NCBI GenBank assembly: GCA_913041135.1
Contig: CAJWIF010000004.1
Span: forward strand, 1 to 51,048
Direction: 5' to 3'
Length of the DNA: 51,048 nucleotides
Origin: an uncultured Flavobacteriales bacterium
Lineage (GTDB): Bacteria > Bacteroidota > Bacteroidia > Flavobacteriales_D > Sanyastnellaceae
Made by a program: the position numbers and the translations under genes. The notes under the pieces are model-generated. The model searched no databases and was not told where the DNA came from. It saw only the letters and a list, made by a program, of their open reading frames with translations. Below are positions 1 to 9,200 of the stretch, one piece after another; the first letter of the stretch is position 1, and the number at the start of each line of letters is the position of its first letter.

Positions 1-1
1 T

Positions 2-454
2 CAGTGGGTGGAGGCTTTGGATGTTGCCTCCGCGCGCCATTGGTCAACGTTGAATCTACACGTGGTTGAAACGGGGGGGATGAAGGGGCAAGGACCTGAA
101 CTGGTGCGCTCTGAGGTACATGATCGCTTAGGTAAACTCGTGCCCGATCAGGGCATTTGCAGCGAATACGGCATGACCGAATTGTTGTCGCAGGCATGGT
201 CCAAAGGAAATGGACTGTTTAAAGCTCCATCGTGGATGCAAGTACTTGTAGGTTCATTGGATGACCCGAGCGAATGGAAAGCAAGTGGACAACAAGGACG
301 GTTGCACATCATTGACTTGGCCAATATTGCGTCATGTGCGTTTTTGGCGTCAGGCGACATCGGTAGGCTGCATGAAGACGGTACTTTCGAAGTGTTGGGT
401 CGCTATGACCATGCAGAGGTTCGCGGGTGCAATCTCATGGCGTTCGACCTCTAG
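2..454 (+). CDS. LuxE-like acyl-protein synthetase, C-terminal part (5' end outside window)
   Basis: The reading frame is already open at base 2 and ends at a TAG at 452-454, so only the last 150 codons are present. The motif SEYGMTE followed by Leu-Leu-Ser-Gln-Ala is typical of LuxE-type acyl-protein synthetases, which belong to the adenylate-forming superfamily and activate a fatty acid as an acyl-AMP. The later GDIGRLHEDG and LGRYDHAEVRG stretches match the C-terminal part of such enzymes. Bacteroidota carry these genes without bioluminescence genes; the substrate is unknown. It converges on tyrS with 11 nt between the stops. A GTG at position 8 is in frame but lies inside the conserved region, so it is unlikely to be the start. 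Confidence 0.75.
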   Translation, partial: QWVEALDVASARHWSTLNLHVVETGGMKGQGPELVRSEVHDRLGKLVPDQGICSEYGMTELLSQAWSKGNGLFKAPSWMQVLVGSLDDPSEWKASGQQGRLHIIDLANIASCAFLASGDIGRLHEDGTFEVLGRYDHAEVRGCNLMAFDL

Positions 455-465
455 CGCGAGATATT

Positions 466-1737
466 TCAGGAAATCCGTGCGAGGAAGTAGTTTTTCTTTC
501 CGCGTTGCACGAGCACGTGTTTGCCTCCAATGAGATCATCTTGAGTAATCACATACGAATCGTTCACTTTGCATTTGTTGATGCCAATTGAATTCTCTTT
601 GAGAGCGCGACGTGCATCTCCTTTTGAAGAGAGGAAGCCGGTTGCTTCAGAAATAAAATCGATCACTGAAATACCGTCCTGAATCAATTGCGCGCTGACT
701 TCTGCTTGTGGCACGCCTTCGAAGACGCTCAGAAATTCGGTTTCAGGCAAGGCTTCGATCTCGGATTTCGTGCTTTGTCCAAACAGAAGTTTGGAAGCCG
801 CAATGGCTGTCTGCAAATCCTCTTCGCTATGCACAGTCCGTGTAATGTCTTCGGCCAACTCTCGTTGCAATAATCGCTTTCCAGGGTCTTCAGCATGCTG
901 CGCCTCCAATCGTTCGATTTCCGCTTGCGTCTTGAGTGTGAAAATGCGGATATACCGGCTGACGTCTTCATCGGCAGCATTGATCCAATATTGATAAAAG
1001 CGATAGGCTGAGGTCCGCTTTTTATCGATCCAGACATTGCCTCCTTCAGACTTGCCAAACTTCGAACCGTCCGCTTTTGTAATCAACGGAGCAGTGACGG
1101 CGAAGGCTTGACCACTTCCCATCCTCCGAATCAATTCCGTACCAGTCGTGATGTTTCCCCATTGGTCAGATCCTCCAAATTGGACCCGTACGTCTTTGTT
1201 TTTCCAAAGGTGAAAAAAATCGTATCCCTGGACGAGCTGATAAGAGAATTCGGTAAAACTCATTCCCGAGTCCAAGCGTTTTTTCACACTATCCTTCGAG
1301 GTCATGTAGTTGATCGTAATGTGCTTTCCCACATCTCGAATGAAGTCCAAAAACCGAAATTCTTTAAACCAATCCGCATTGTTGACCACCTCGGCAGCAT
1401 TTGAGCCCTTGAATTCAAGGAATCGTTCGAGTTGAGCCTGCTGGCATTCCAAATTGTGTTGAATGGAATCTACATCTAGAAGTTGACGTTCAGCGGATTT
1501 CCCGCTGGGATCGCCAACCATGCCCGTAGCGCCACCCACGAGTGCTATAGGATGGTGCCCGGCTCGTTGCCAGTGAACCAGCATCATGACAGGAACGAGA
1601 TTCCCAATATGAAGTGAGTCTGCCGTGGGGTCAAACCCTACGTAGCCTGTGGTAGGACCTTGGGCCAGTTGTTCTTCCAACCCGGGGGTCATGTCGTGGA
1701 GCATGCCACGCCAGCGCAATTCCGAAATAAAATCCAT
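466..1737 (-). CDS. tyrS: Tyrosyl-tRNA synthetase
   Basis: Class I aminoacyl-tRNA synthetase that charges tRNA-Tyr in the cytoplasm. The 423-aa product shows the HIGH-type motif HIGN at residues 43-46, a KFGKS motif (KMSKS equivalent) near residue 230, and a C-terminal S4 RNA-binding domain with GGKHVLVQRGKKNYFL. The open frame extends 76 codons further upstream to 1965, but that stretch is Arg/Lys-rich, overlaps the murF 3' end and has no family resemblance, so the ATG at 1735-1737 is chosen. A TACCTTTG promoter box lies 6 nt upstream of this ATG, which also supports the start. Length is normal for bacterial TyrRS. murF lies 50 nt upstream on the same strand. Confidence 0.96.
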   Translation of the reverse strand: MDFISELRWRGMLHDMTPGLEEQLAQGPTTGYVGFDPTADSLHIGNLVPVMMLVHWQRAGHHPIALVGGATGMVGDPSGKSAERQLLDVDSIQHNLECQQAQLERFLEFKGSNAAEVVNNADWFKEFRFLDFIRDVGKHITINYMTSKDSVKKRLDSGMSFTEFSYQLVQGYDFFHLWKNKDVRVQFGGSDQWGNITTGTELIRRMGSGQAFAVTAPLITKADGSKFGKSEGGNVWIDKKRTSAYRFYQYWINAADEDVSRYIRIFTLKTQAEIERLEAQHAEDPGKRLLQRELAEDITRTVHSEEDLQTAIAASKLLFGQSTKSEIEALPETEFLSVFEGVPQAEVSAQLIQDGISVIDFISEATGFLSSKGDARRALKENSIGINKCKVNDSYVITQDDLIGGKHVLVQRGKKNYFLARIS

Positions 1738-1743
1738 GGATGT

Positions 1744-1751
1744 CAAAGGTA
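1744..1751 (-). promoter_or_regulatory. Candidate -7 promoter box for tyrS (TACCTTTG)
   Basis: Reading the minus strand, TACCTTTG is a perfect match to the Bacteroidota -7 consensus TAnnTTTG. It ends 6 nt before the tyrS ATG, so transcription would start at or very near the start codon. No TTG (-33) is seen at the usual spacing. A short or absent leader is inferred. Confidence 0.35.
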
Positions 1752-1787
1752 CGGTGATGAAAGGACGCTTGATAGAGAAGACGATGA

Positions 1788-3125
1788 TTAGAGTTCTTTC
1801 ACGAGCCTTTCCAATGCAATGGAGCGAGAACCTTTCAATAAAATATGCCGTTCGTTCCACGTTTCTTGGCTTATGGCAATGCGGGCGCTTTCGATGTCTT
1901 GAAAGGCCCGAACGTTTTGATTGTTTTCGCCGGCCGCCTTTGCGAAGAGGGGGCCTACAGTCCACACCACCAAATTCAAATCAACAGCCACATGCAGCAG
2001 TCGCTCGTGTGCTTCCGTCGCAAAACCTCCCAATTCTCCCATGTCACCCAAAATGCAAATACCAGGAAACGCTGAGGTATCAAGAGTGCTTGCAAAATGA
2101 TTTAAGGCAGTTGACATGCTACTTGGGTTCGCATTGTACGCATCCAAAAGAAGTAAATTTCGCTCCGTTTGGTGCCATTGGGATCGGTTGTTATTGGGAT
2201 TGTAGCTTTCGATGGCTAGAGAACATGCGGATGGGCTAACTCCGAAATAACGGCCGATGGCGACCGCTGTCATCATGTTTTCATGGTTGTGTTGTCCCGT
2301 TATTTTTGGCGTTAAAGGTCCCCAGATGTCATTTTCATGTCCCTGCCAGGTCAACTCATGCTCTTGCGATTTAGACTCCTGAATGAACGGAGGGTGCTCT
2401 GTTGTTCCATAGAGTGTTCTTTTCAGCGAATTGGATATTTCAATGAGGTCGGGTTGGCTTGCATGAACAAAAACTTCAACTCCGCGCGAATGAGGCTGTT
2501 CGAAATACCGAAACAGTTCGCGTTTGCCCTTTAAGACACCTTGGATTCCGCCAAACCCCTCTAAATGAGCTTCTCCAATGTTGAGAATCACTCCATGTGT
2601 GGGCTCTGCGATTTTGGCCAGCTCCGCAATTTCTCCTTGGGCATTTGCTCCCATCTCCACGATGGCCATATCGGCATCTTGCGGGATTTCCAACAGTGTC
2701 AATGGGACTCCGATGTGGTTGTTGAGGTTTCCACGCGTGGCGAAAGTTTTGGAAAACGTGGTTTGCAAGACGGCATGGAGCAGCTCCTTGGTCGTCGTTT
2801 TCCCATTGCTTCCTGTCAGCCCAATGACGGGGAATTTCCAACGGGACCGATGCAGATGTGCAAGTGATTGCAAAGCAATTAACACATCGGGCACTTCGAG
2901 GCACAAGTCGGATTGTCCTGCAATGATTGGATCATCGACGATTGCGAGAATACATCCAGCATTCAACGCTTGCAATGCAAACTCATTTCCGTCGAACCGC
3001 TCTCCTTTTAGAGCAAAAAACAGTTTGCCTTGTTCTGCCATGCGAGTGTCGGTAGTGACCCCACTGGATTTTTGGAAGGCTGAATCTATTTGGGTTAAAA
3101 TAGAGTTGGTGGCATCCATGAGCAT
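1788..3125 (-). CDS. murF: UDP-N-acetylmuramoyl-tripeptide--D-alanyl-D-alanine ligase
   Basis: Cytoplasmic Mur ligase that adds D-Ala-D-Ala to the UDP-MurNAc-tripeptide, the last soluble step of peptidoglycan precursor synthesis. The 445-aa protein has the Mur N-terminal domain (SSGVTTDTR and FFALKGERFDGNEF near residues 20-50), the ATP-binding P-loop GSNGKTT at 105-111, the central-domain motif VEMGANAQGEI, and a C-terminal stretch LLDAYNANPSSM typical of MurF. The start could be the ATG at 3125 or the one two codons later (3119). gldJ lies upstream on the same strand but is separated by a good terminator, so murF probably has its own promoter. The gldJ-murF neighbourhood is common in Flavobacteriia. 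Confidence 0.95.
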   Translation of the reverse strand: MLMDATNSILTQIDSAFQKSSGVTTDTRMAEQGKLFFALKGERFDGNEFALQALNAGCILAIVDDPIIAGQSDLCLEVPDVLIALQSLAHLHRSRWKFPVIGLTGSNGKTTTKELLHAVLQTTFSKTFATRGNLNNHIGVPLTLLEIPQDADMAIVEMGANAQGEIAELAKIAEPTHGVILNIGEAHLEGFGGIQGVLKGKRELFRYFEQPHSRGVEVFVHASQPDLIEISNSLKRTLYGTTEHPPFIQESKSQEHELTWQGHENDIWGPLTPKITGQHNHENMMTAVAIGRYFGVSPSACSLAIESYNPNNNRSQWHQTERNLLLLDAYNANPSSMSTALNHFASTLDTSAFPGICILGDMGELGGFATEAHERLLHVAVDLNLVVWTVGPLFAKAAGENNQNVRAFQDIESARIAISQETWNERHILLKGSRSIALERLVKEL

Positions 3126-3164
3126 GCGGCTAATTTACGTTTTAGGTTGTCATGGAGCCTATTT

Positions 3165-3200
3165 AAGAAAAGAAAAAGGCCCCTTAAGTAGGAGCCTTTT
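3165..3200 (-). terminator. Rho-independent terminator of gldJ
   Basis: On the minus strand a 10-bp stem (AAAAGGCTCC with GGGGCCTTTT, one T-G wobble; plus-strand arms 3191-3200 and 3174-3183) closes a 7-nt loop and is followed by a T-rich tract. It sits 23 nt after the gldJ stop and before murF. Confidence 0.8.
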
Positions 3201-3223
3201 CTAATTCAGTCACTAGCGAGTGA

Positions 3224-4960
3224 TCAACGAGGACCGGCAAGCACTTGAGATCCCATTCGATCCATAGCGCAACGGAAACCAATAGCCGCAGAGGCTTTGT
3301 CTTCGTCCAAGAACCTTCTCGTTCCAGGGCTCAACCAATAGCTGCGGTCATTCCATGCTCCGCCTTTGTAAACACGGGAGCGATTGTTGATCATGGTGGT
3401 TTCGCCATACCCATACATGCGGCTTCCTTCAGCTTCAAATCCTTCATCACCGTAGTAAATGCTGGATTCAAAGTCTCCATCGCGGTAATCGATGTTGTCG
3501 GCTTCCCGGTAATTGTCACGTTCTAAGCTTTCTTCAACCGTGACATCGCGGTAACGCAATTCACCGGGATTAGAAGAAATATTCGAAGTGAAAATGCTGA
3601 GTAAATCGGGTGCAACAAGCAAGTCGCTGTTGAGGATGATTTCTTTCCCTTCAGCCATTTGCTCTTGTGATTCTTCGTTTCGCTTCAGTTTCCGATCGGC
3701 CTTGGCTGATTCAATATACGTGAACACATTGTCAACTAGATTCTGCTCTTCGTCTATGAAGTTTTTGGCAGCAGCCTTTTGGTACGCTTTTAAGTCCGCG
3801 TCGACGGCATCGATATCATAGACGACGTAATCGAACTTATCTGCAATTTGCCCCTCAGAATTGAGTTGCTTTGTCCTGTATACGTTTCCTCTGTAAGGAC
3901 GAAACTCTTCGGCATCCATAGCGCTCAAAGGACGGTATACGTCGAGACACCATTCGTTGACATTGCCCGACATGTTGTAGAGACCATAGTCGTTTGGGGC
4001 GTATTGATACACTGCGGCCGTAGCGGCTGCACCGTCATTCAAACTTCCAGCAACACCCATGTAATCACCACGTCCGCGTACGAAATTGGCATTCATATTG
4101 CCGTAAGAGCGATCGCGACCGTTGTCATTGCGCGTGTAGTGTCCATCCCAAGGATAGGTCCGACGGTCTGTAATCAATTCCGCATAACTGTTTCCAATGA
4201 GGCCCAATGCTGCAAATTCCCATTCTGCTTCAGTCGGCAAGCGATAGGCTGGTTGGAGCAGTCCGTCTTCATAGGAGACATTTCGGTACCCTGAACTTCC
4301 AGGTCTGAGATCACGAAGCCCCTCTGCTACGGGCTGCCCTTGGTACTGTCCATTGAGATAGGCTTCTGTAGTAAAGTGATCTTCGTCAATTTGGCCATCG
4401 GGGTTGTGGGCGATAAGGCCTTCCCGAATAAGCAATTGTTCATTGACTCGGTCAGTGCGCCACTTGCAAAAGTCGTTCGCTTGATTCCATGAGATTCCTA
4501 CAACAGGGTAGTCTCTGTAAGCTGGATGACGCAAGTAGTAATCTACGTGAGGCTCGTTAAATGCCAGCTTTTCTCTCCAGACCAATGTGTCTGGAAGTGC
4601 ACGACGAACGACTTCAGGGTAGCTGCTGCCATAAACGCGTTGCAACCAAGAGAGGTACTCCAACCAATAATAGTTGGTGACTTCGGTTTCATCCATGTAA
4701 AAGGATGGGACTGTGACGCGCCGAGGAATGTTGTCCCAATTGTAGGTCAAGTCATCTTCGACTTGGCCCATCGTGAAGGTTCCTCCTTCAATAAAGACCA
4801 ATCCAGGGGCCGTTTCTTGCTCAAAGAAAGGTTGCCGTTCAAATCCTCCGTTAGTAGGATCGTTGTAGGCCCATCCTGTGGCGCCGGAACGGTCTCCGAT
4901 GCATCCTGTGAGGAGGAGTGCACCAAAGAACATCATGGGGGCTGTGAACTTCCAATTCAT
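3224..4960 (-). CDS. gldJ: Gliding motility / T9SS lipoprotein GldJ
   Basis: Outer-membrane-associated lipoprotein needed for gliding and type IX secretion in Flavobacteriia. The 578-aa protein starts with a lipoprotein signal peptide ending in the lipobox LLTGC (Cys20). The body is a formylglycine-generating-enzyme/SUMF1-like fold: FIEGGTFTMG near residue 55, the DETEVTNYYWLEYL stretch, YRLPTEAEWEFAA, NVNEWCLDVYRP, and near the C-terminus RVYKGGAWNDRSYWLSPGTRR and IGFRCAM. A long acidic, Lys-rich insertion separates the two halves of the fold, as in GldJ. Length agrees with known GldJ proteins. It lies divergently from porU, with a PorP/SprF-like gene between them. GldK, also SUMF1-like, is the alternative, but the porU-porV context favours GldJ. 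Confidence 0.9.
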   Translation of the reverse strand: MNWKFTAPMMFFGALLLTGCIGDRSGATGWAYNDPTNGGFERQPFFEQETAPGLVFIEGGTFTMGQVEDDLTYNWDNIPRRVTVPSFYMDETEVTNYYWLEYLSWLQRVYGSSYPEVVRRALPDTLVWREKLAFNEPHVDYYLRHPAYRDYPVVGISWNQANDFCKWRTDRVNEQLLIREGLIAHNPDGQIDEDHFTTEAYLNGQYQGQPVAEGLRDLRPGSSGYRNVSYEDGLLQPAYRLPTEAEWEFAALGLIGNSYAELITDRRTYPWDGHYTRNDNGRDRSYGNMNANFVRGRGDYMGVAGSLNDGAAATAAVYQYAPNDYGLYNMSGNVNEWCLDVYRPLSAMDAEEFRPYRGNVYRTKQLNSEGQIADKFDYVVYDIDAVDADLKAYQKAAAKNFIDEEQNLVDNVFTYIESAKADRKLKRNEESQEQMAEGKEIILNSDLLVAPDLLSIFTSNISSNPGELRYRDVTVEESLERDNYREADNIDYRDGDFESSIYYGDEGFEAEGSRMYGYGETTMINNRSRVYKGGAWNDRSYWLSPGTRRFLDEDKASAAIGFRCAMDRMGSQVLAGPR

Positions 4961-5052
4961 TTTTTATGAGGTTCCAATGGGTTTCTTGCAGTAATGTAAG
5001 GCAAATGCTTGGATCCAAAGTGAGAATAGATCCGTGACATGTGTTTTTAAAA

Positions 5053-6051
5053 CTAGAATGACGGGCAGTTTATTGTTCTAAACTTAGAACGCTTGCCACG
5101 GCAGTCAAACTGTATCGTCATGCTGATTTCGTGCGCTCCCCCGGTTGAAGGGGTCAATTCAGAAATCGTTAAATCATAGCTGTAGCCAAATTGGACAACA
5201 TCAGTTTTGATCCCGAGTGTCACAATAAAGGCATCCCGATAATCCGTGAACATGATGCCCCGGTACCAAATGCCACCCACGAGTGGACCTTTGTTCACGT
5301 AGAGACCAACATTGAGCTGTTCAAATTCTCCTTGTTTCCGATAGAAAATATTCGGAGAAATCGTAGACTCTACACCGGTAACAGAACGTTGCAGTGGAAG
5401 CACGGCACCTGCATGGAAGGTATACTTCATGGGCAAACGACTTGTTCCAACGACCAAAGATTCATTGGGTTCATTGAGGTGATGCACGGCACCCCCGAAA
5501 TAAAATCGGTCCGTAAAACCAATGATACCAGAGCTGAAATCTACCGTACGAACCATTCCTCCACGTGGAATGTCCTGAGTGTTGTAGATGAATCCACGTC
5601 GCGGGTCAATCATGTCCCCAAAAGTCAAGCGGTCCCAATCCAATGCTTTCTGCATGTAGGTGACCTGCATGGCTGCTTTTATGGAGAGTTTCCGGGTAAC
5701 TGCTTGCTGGTAACTATAAATACCGCTGGCGGTAGTCGTGCTGAGTGTGCCACGTCCCGCTTGGTCGTTCATCACAATGAAGCCCAAACCACCGGAAAGT
5801 GTTTCGACATGCTGGTCATAAGCTGCCGCTGTCGTGACATACGAGCCACTCATGGCGGGCCACTGGTTGCGGTACGACATCGTGAGACGTGGGCAGCGAG
5901 CAGATCCCGCAAAAGCAGGATTGAGATAGAGCGGGTTAGCGAAATACTGTGTAAACTCAGGGTCTTGAGCTTGCGCAGTATTCGATTGCAGTGTCAAAAA
6001 TGACGCCATTAGCAGGATGCCAATGGTGGGGATAGTCAGTAGTTGCTTCAT
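5053..6051 (-). CDS. PorP/SprF family T9SS outer membrane protein
   Basis: The 332-aa protein begins with a signal peptide ending near AQAQ (residues 26-29), then the family hallmark DPEFTQYFANPLYLNPAFAG. The rest consists of alternating beta strands of a membrane barrel, with SYRNQWPAM and FGYSYDLTISEL typical of PorP/SprF. PorP belongs to the T9SS core; SprF-like paralogues partner type B CTD cargo at the cell surface. Core porP normally sits with porK-L-M-N, so this copy beside gldJ is more likely a paralogue. It is transcribed toward gldJ across a 92-nt gap with no clear terminator. Family is firm; partner is unknown. Confidence 0.88.
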   Translation of the reverse strand: MKQLLTIPTIGILLMASFLTLQSNTAQAQDPEFTQYFANPLYLNPAFAGSARCPRLTMSYRNQWPAMSGSYVTTAAAYDQHVETLSGGLGFIVMNDQAGRGTLSTTTASGIYSYQQAVTRKLSIKAAMQVTYMQKALDWDRLTFGDMIDPRRGFIYNTQDIPRGGMVRTVDFSSGIIGFTDRFYFGGAVHHLNEPNESLVVGTSRLPMKYTFHAGAVLPLQRSVTGVESTISPNIFYRKQGEFEQLNVGLYVNKGPLVGGIWYRGIMFTDYRDAFIVTLGIKTDVVQFGYSYDLTISELTPSTGGAHEISMTIQFDCRGKRSKFRTINCPSF

Positions 6052-6173
6052 GTAGAGAGACCCAAAGGATTCACAAGAATAAGAAAAAAACCAATGCCTA
6101 CCCGAAAATCATCGCAAGGAGATTGCATTTCGAGCATACGTTTTCATCTTTAACGCACGTTTGGAGCTTTACG

Positions 6174-6199
6174 TTGCATCTTTTTTTTAACCAACTTTG
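6174..6199 (+). promoter_or_regulatory. Candidate porU promoter (TTG / CAACTTTG)
   Basis: TTG at 6174-6176 is followed 15 nt later by CAACTTTG (6192-6199), one mismatch from TAnnTTTG, after a T8 run. It ends 9 nt before the ATG at 6209. The spacing is slightly short, so support is modest. Confidence 0.3.
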
Positions 6200-6208
6200 C
6201 GGCACGGA

Positions 6209-9200
6209 ATGAAATCATTTAAAATGGCAGTTGTTTTTGGAGTGCCCATTCGTGAAATAGACGTGTTTTTAAAGTCTGTTTTAGCTGGAGTTAGCTGTTT
6301 ATTGGTTGTTTTGAGTGTGGGCGTGGGCACGGTGAGTGCGCAGTCTCTAAATCAGAGCAATGTGGCTGAAGGCGTTTGGGAGGTTGATTGGTTGCCGATG
6401 GGCTCAGACTATGCTCCTGTGGGCAAGTGGGCTCCTCGTGATGGGTTTTGGCTTGATGAGATTCCTTGGGTTGTGTGGGAGGCGGAATTGCCTGGATTTG
6501 ATGAAGGGATGGAGCGGCTAGTCGATTCAGAAACGTGGGTTGAAGTTCCGACGAACGAACTGACGGCTCGTCAACAATCGGTTTTGAAAAAGGAGATCGC
6601 AGCACCGCACTGGCGTTTTTTGAATGAAACGATAAAAATCACTCAGTTTGAATCTCCGCTTTTCAGGTTTGTCGAGGCGCGTGATGTATTTGAACGGTTG
6701 GTGAAGGTTGATTGGGCCATGGGCTCCTCGATCGAATCCACGCCGCGAGCGCAGCGGGAGAGACAGTGGCCGTTGGAGGGTCCTCTAGAGAAAGAAAATA
6801 TGTATCGCTTGTCCATTGCTGAAGACGGTGTCTTTCGAATTGATCGCAATTGGATGGTCGCAGCGGGCTTTGATCCCGATACCTTAGATCCAAGAGCGAT
6901 TCGATTGTGGGGCAACGGCGGGGAGATGCTTCCGATGAACAACGACGTTGATCGTCCATTGGGAGTGGAGGCAGCGGCTATTTGGTTTGAGGGAGAAGAC
7001 GACGGAATGTGGAATGTAGACGACGCCTTGTTTTTTTATGGGAAGGGTCCAGACACTTGGACACAAGGCACGAATGCACGCACATGGAAACATAATCGGC
7101 ACACGTACAGTGACTCCGCTTGGTATTTTTTAGAAGTGAACAGTGAATCCGTGGATTCCTTAGCGCGTATCCAAGATCGTGGAGAAATCTCCGCGACACC
7201 GGATACCGTTGTTGAGACCTTTTGGATGCGCTCTTTTCATGAATTGGAATTGGAAAGCCCCAATCGTTCAGGACGCGAGTGGTTTGGAGAGTCTTTTCAG
7301 AACACCAGTTCTCGGGTGGTGAATTTTAATGTCCCATTTGCCACGACGACACCCGGTCGTTTGGACTTTAGGGTGGCGGCCCAATCCATGGGCTCTTCGA
7401 GCACATTTAATTTCAATGTGAATGGGGTCGAAGCGGAAGCATCGCCTTCTTACACAAGCAACGGATCAGTGAGCAATGTCGCTAATCTAGCAAGTGGAAA
7501 CTTTGATTTAGGACAGCCCACTGGCAGCGGTGCGACCGCGCAGCATCAGGTGCAGGTTTCTTTTGACCCAACTGTGCCAACCGCTATTGGATGGCTTGAT
7601 TACCTCCGAATCTCTCAGGAATGCACATTGCGCATGGCGCAATCGCAGTTGGAGTTTGACGCAGACGCAATGGAAGAGGGTGCTGTGGCGGCATATACTG
7701 TCTTGAATGCAGAGAGTCTCTTGGGTATTTGGGATGTTTCAAAGCACAATCAGCCTAAACGAGTGACTTGGGACGATACCGAGTCTGGCGAAGCGGTCTT
7801 CCGTTCACTGGCGGATGAGCCAAGGCGCTTTGCGTTGTTCACGGGGTACAATTTTAAGACGCCTGATTTCCAGGGGTCTGTGAAACCGTTGGATCTGCAT
7901 GGAGTGGAGCAAGCGGATTTGGTTGTCATTACACGTGCTGATTATTTACCCGCAGCTGAGCGTTTAGCGCAACTGCATGCAGAAGAGGGGTTGAGTGTTT
8001 TGGTTACCACCCAACGCGCTGTATTCGATGCGTTTTCAAGCGGAAACACAGATCCAACAGCGGTGAAAATGTTGATGATGATGTTGCGTGACCGGGCGCT
8101 TCAAAATGATGTAGCCCCGCCGAAGTATTTGCAGATCATGGGAGATGGGACGTTTGCGAATCGGGTAAACTTGATGCAATCTCCGTTTGTAATCACGTAT
8201 CAGAGCGAAAACTCCTTGAGCCCAACGGGAAGCTATGTGAGTGATGATTTCTTTGGTTTTTTGAAGGATGAATACGGTGAGGGCATTGGCGATAAGATGG
8301 CCATTGGTGTTGGTCGTATTCCTTGCTCTAGCATTGCTGAAGCGGATGCAATGGTGGACAAAGTCGAAGCGTATATGAAGCGCTCCCAACCAGTCTTGCC
8401 AGGACTGGATTGCGAAGATGTGAACGCCAGCTCTTCAGGCTCTTGGAGGAATGTCATTTGTTTTGTTGCGGATGACATGGATGGCAATGGTGGGCCGACC
8501 GAAGATGAGCACATGGTGAATTCGGATGAGCATGGAAATACCCTTGCGGAGAATCACCCGGAATACGATGTCAATAAAATATACTTAGACGCATATCCGC
8601 AGTGGAGTACCCCGGGTGGGGAACGGTATCCGGATGCCCAGGAATTCATTGATCGCCAGGTCAGCGAGGGGGCGTTGATCATGAATTACATCGGTCATGG
8701 TGGTGAGCGGGGGTGGTCTCATGAGCGTGTTCTCAATACGACGACCATCCAAGAGTGGGACAACGTGACCAACATGCCGCTCTTTATGACGGCGACCTGT
8801 GAATTGGCTCGGTTTGATGACCCAGGTGTTGAATCTGCTGGTGAAATGATGGTCATGAATCCTTCGGGGGGTGCCATCGCCATGCTCACGACCACACGCG
8901 TTGTGTTCAGTGGTTCGAATCAGCAGTTAAATCGGGCGTTTTATGACATTGCACTGCAAGACACGGAATCTGAGCCGTTGAGGTTGGGAGATATAGCGCG
9001 TGTCACGAAAAACGACCCCCAAGTATCGAACACCTCGAATAAACGGAACTTCACCCTGTTAGGAGATGTTGCGCTTCGTCTGAACTACCCGCGTAAAAAT
9101 GTGGTGATAGAATCTCTTCCAGACACGATAAAAGCTTTGGATGTTGTTTTGGTAGAAGGAACGGTTCGCGATGAGATCGGAGCTTTAATGCCTGAATTTG

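Noticed and set aside
1738-1965. N-terminal extension of tyrS to 1965
   Set aside because: The added 76 residues are basic, overlap the murF 3' end and lack TyrRS similarity; the ATG at 1737 gives the normal family start.
6197-6208. TTG start for porU at 6197
   Set aside because: An ATG occurs four codons later, and the TTG forms part of a likely -7 promoter box.
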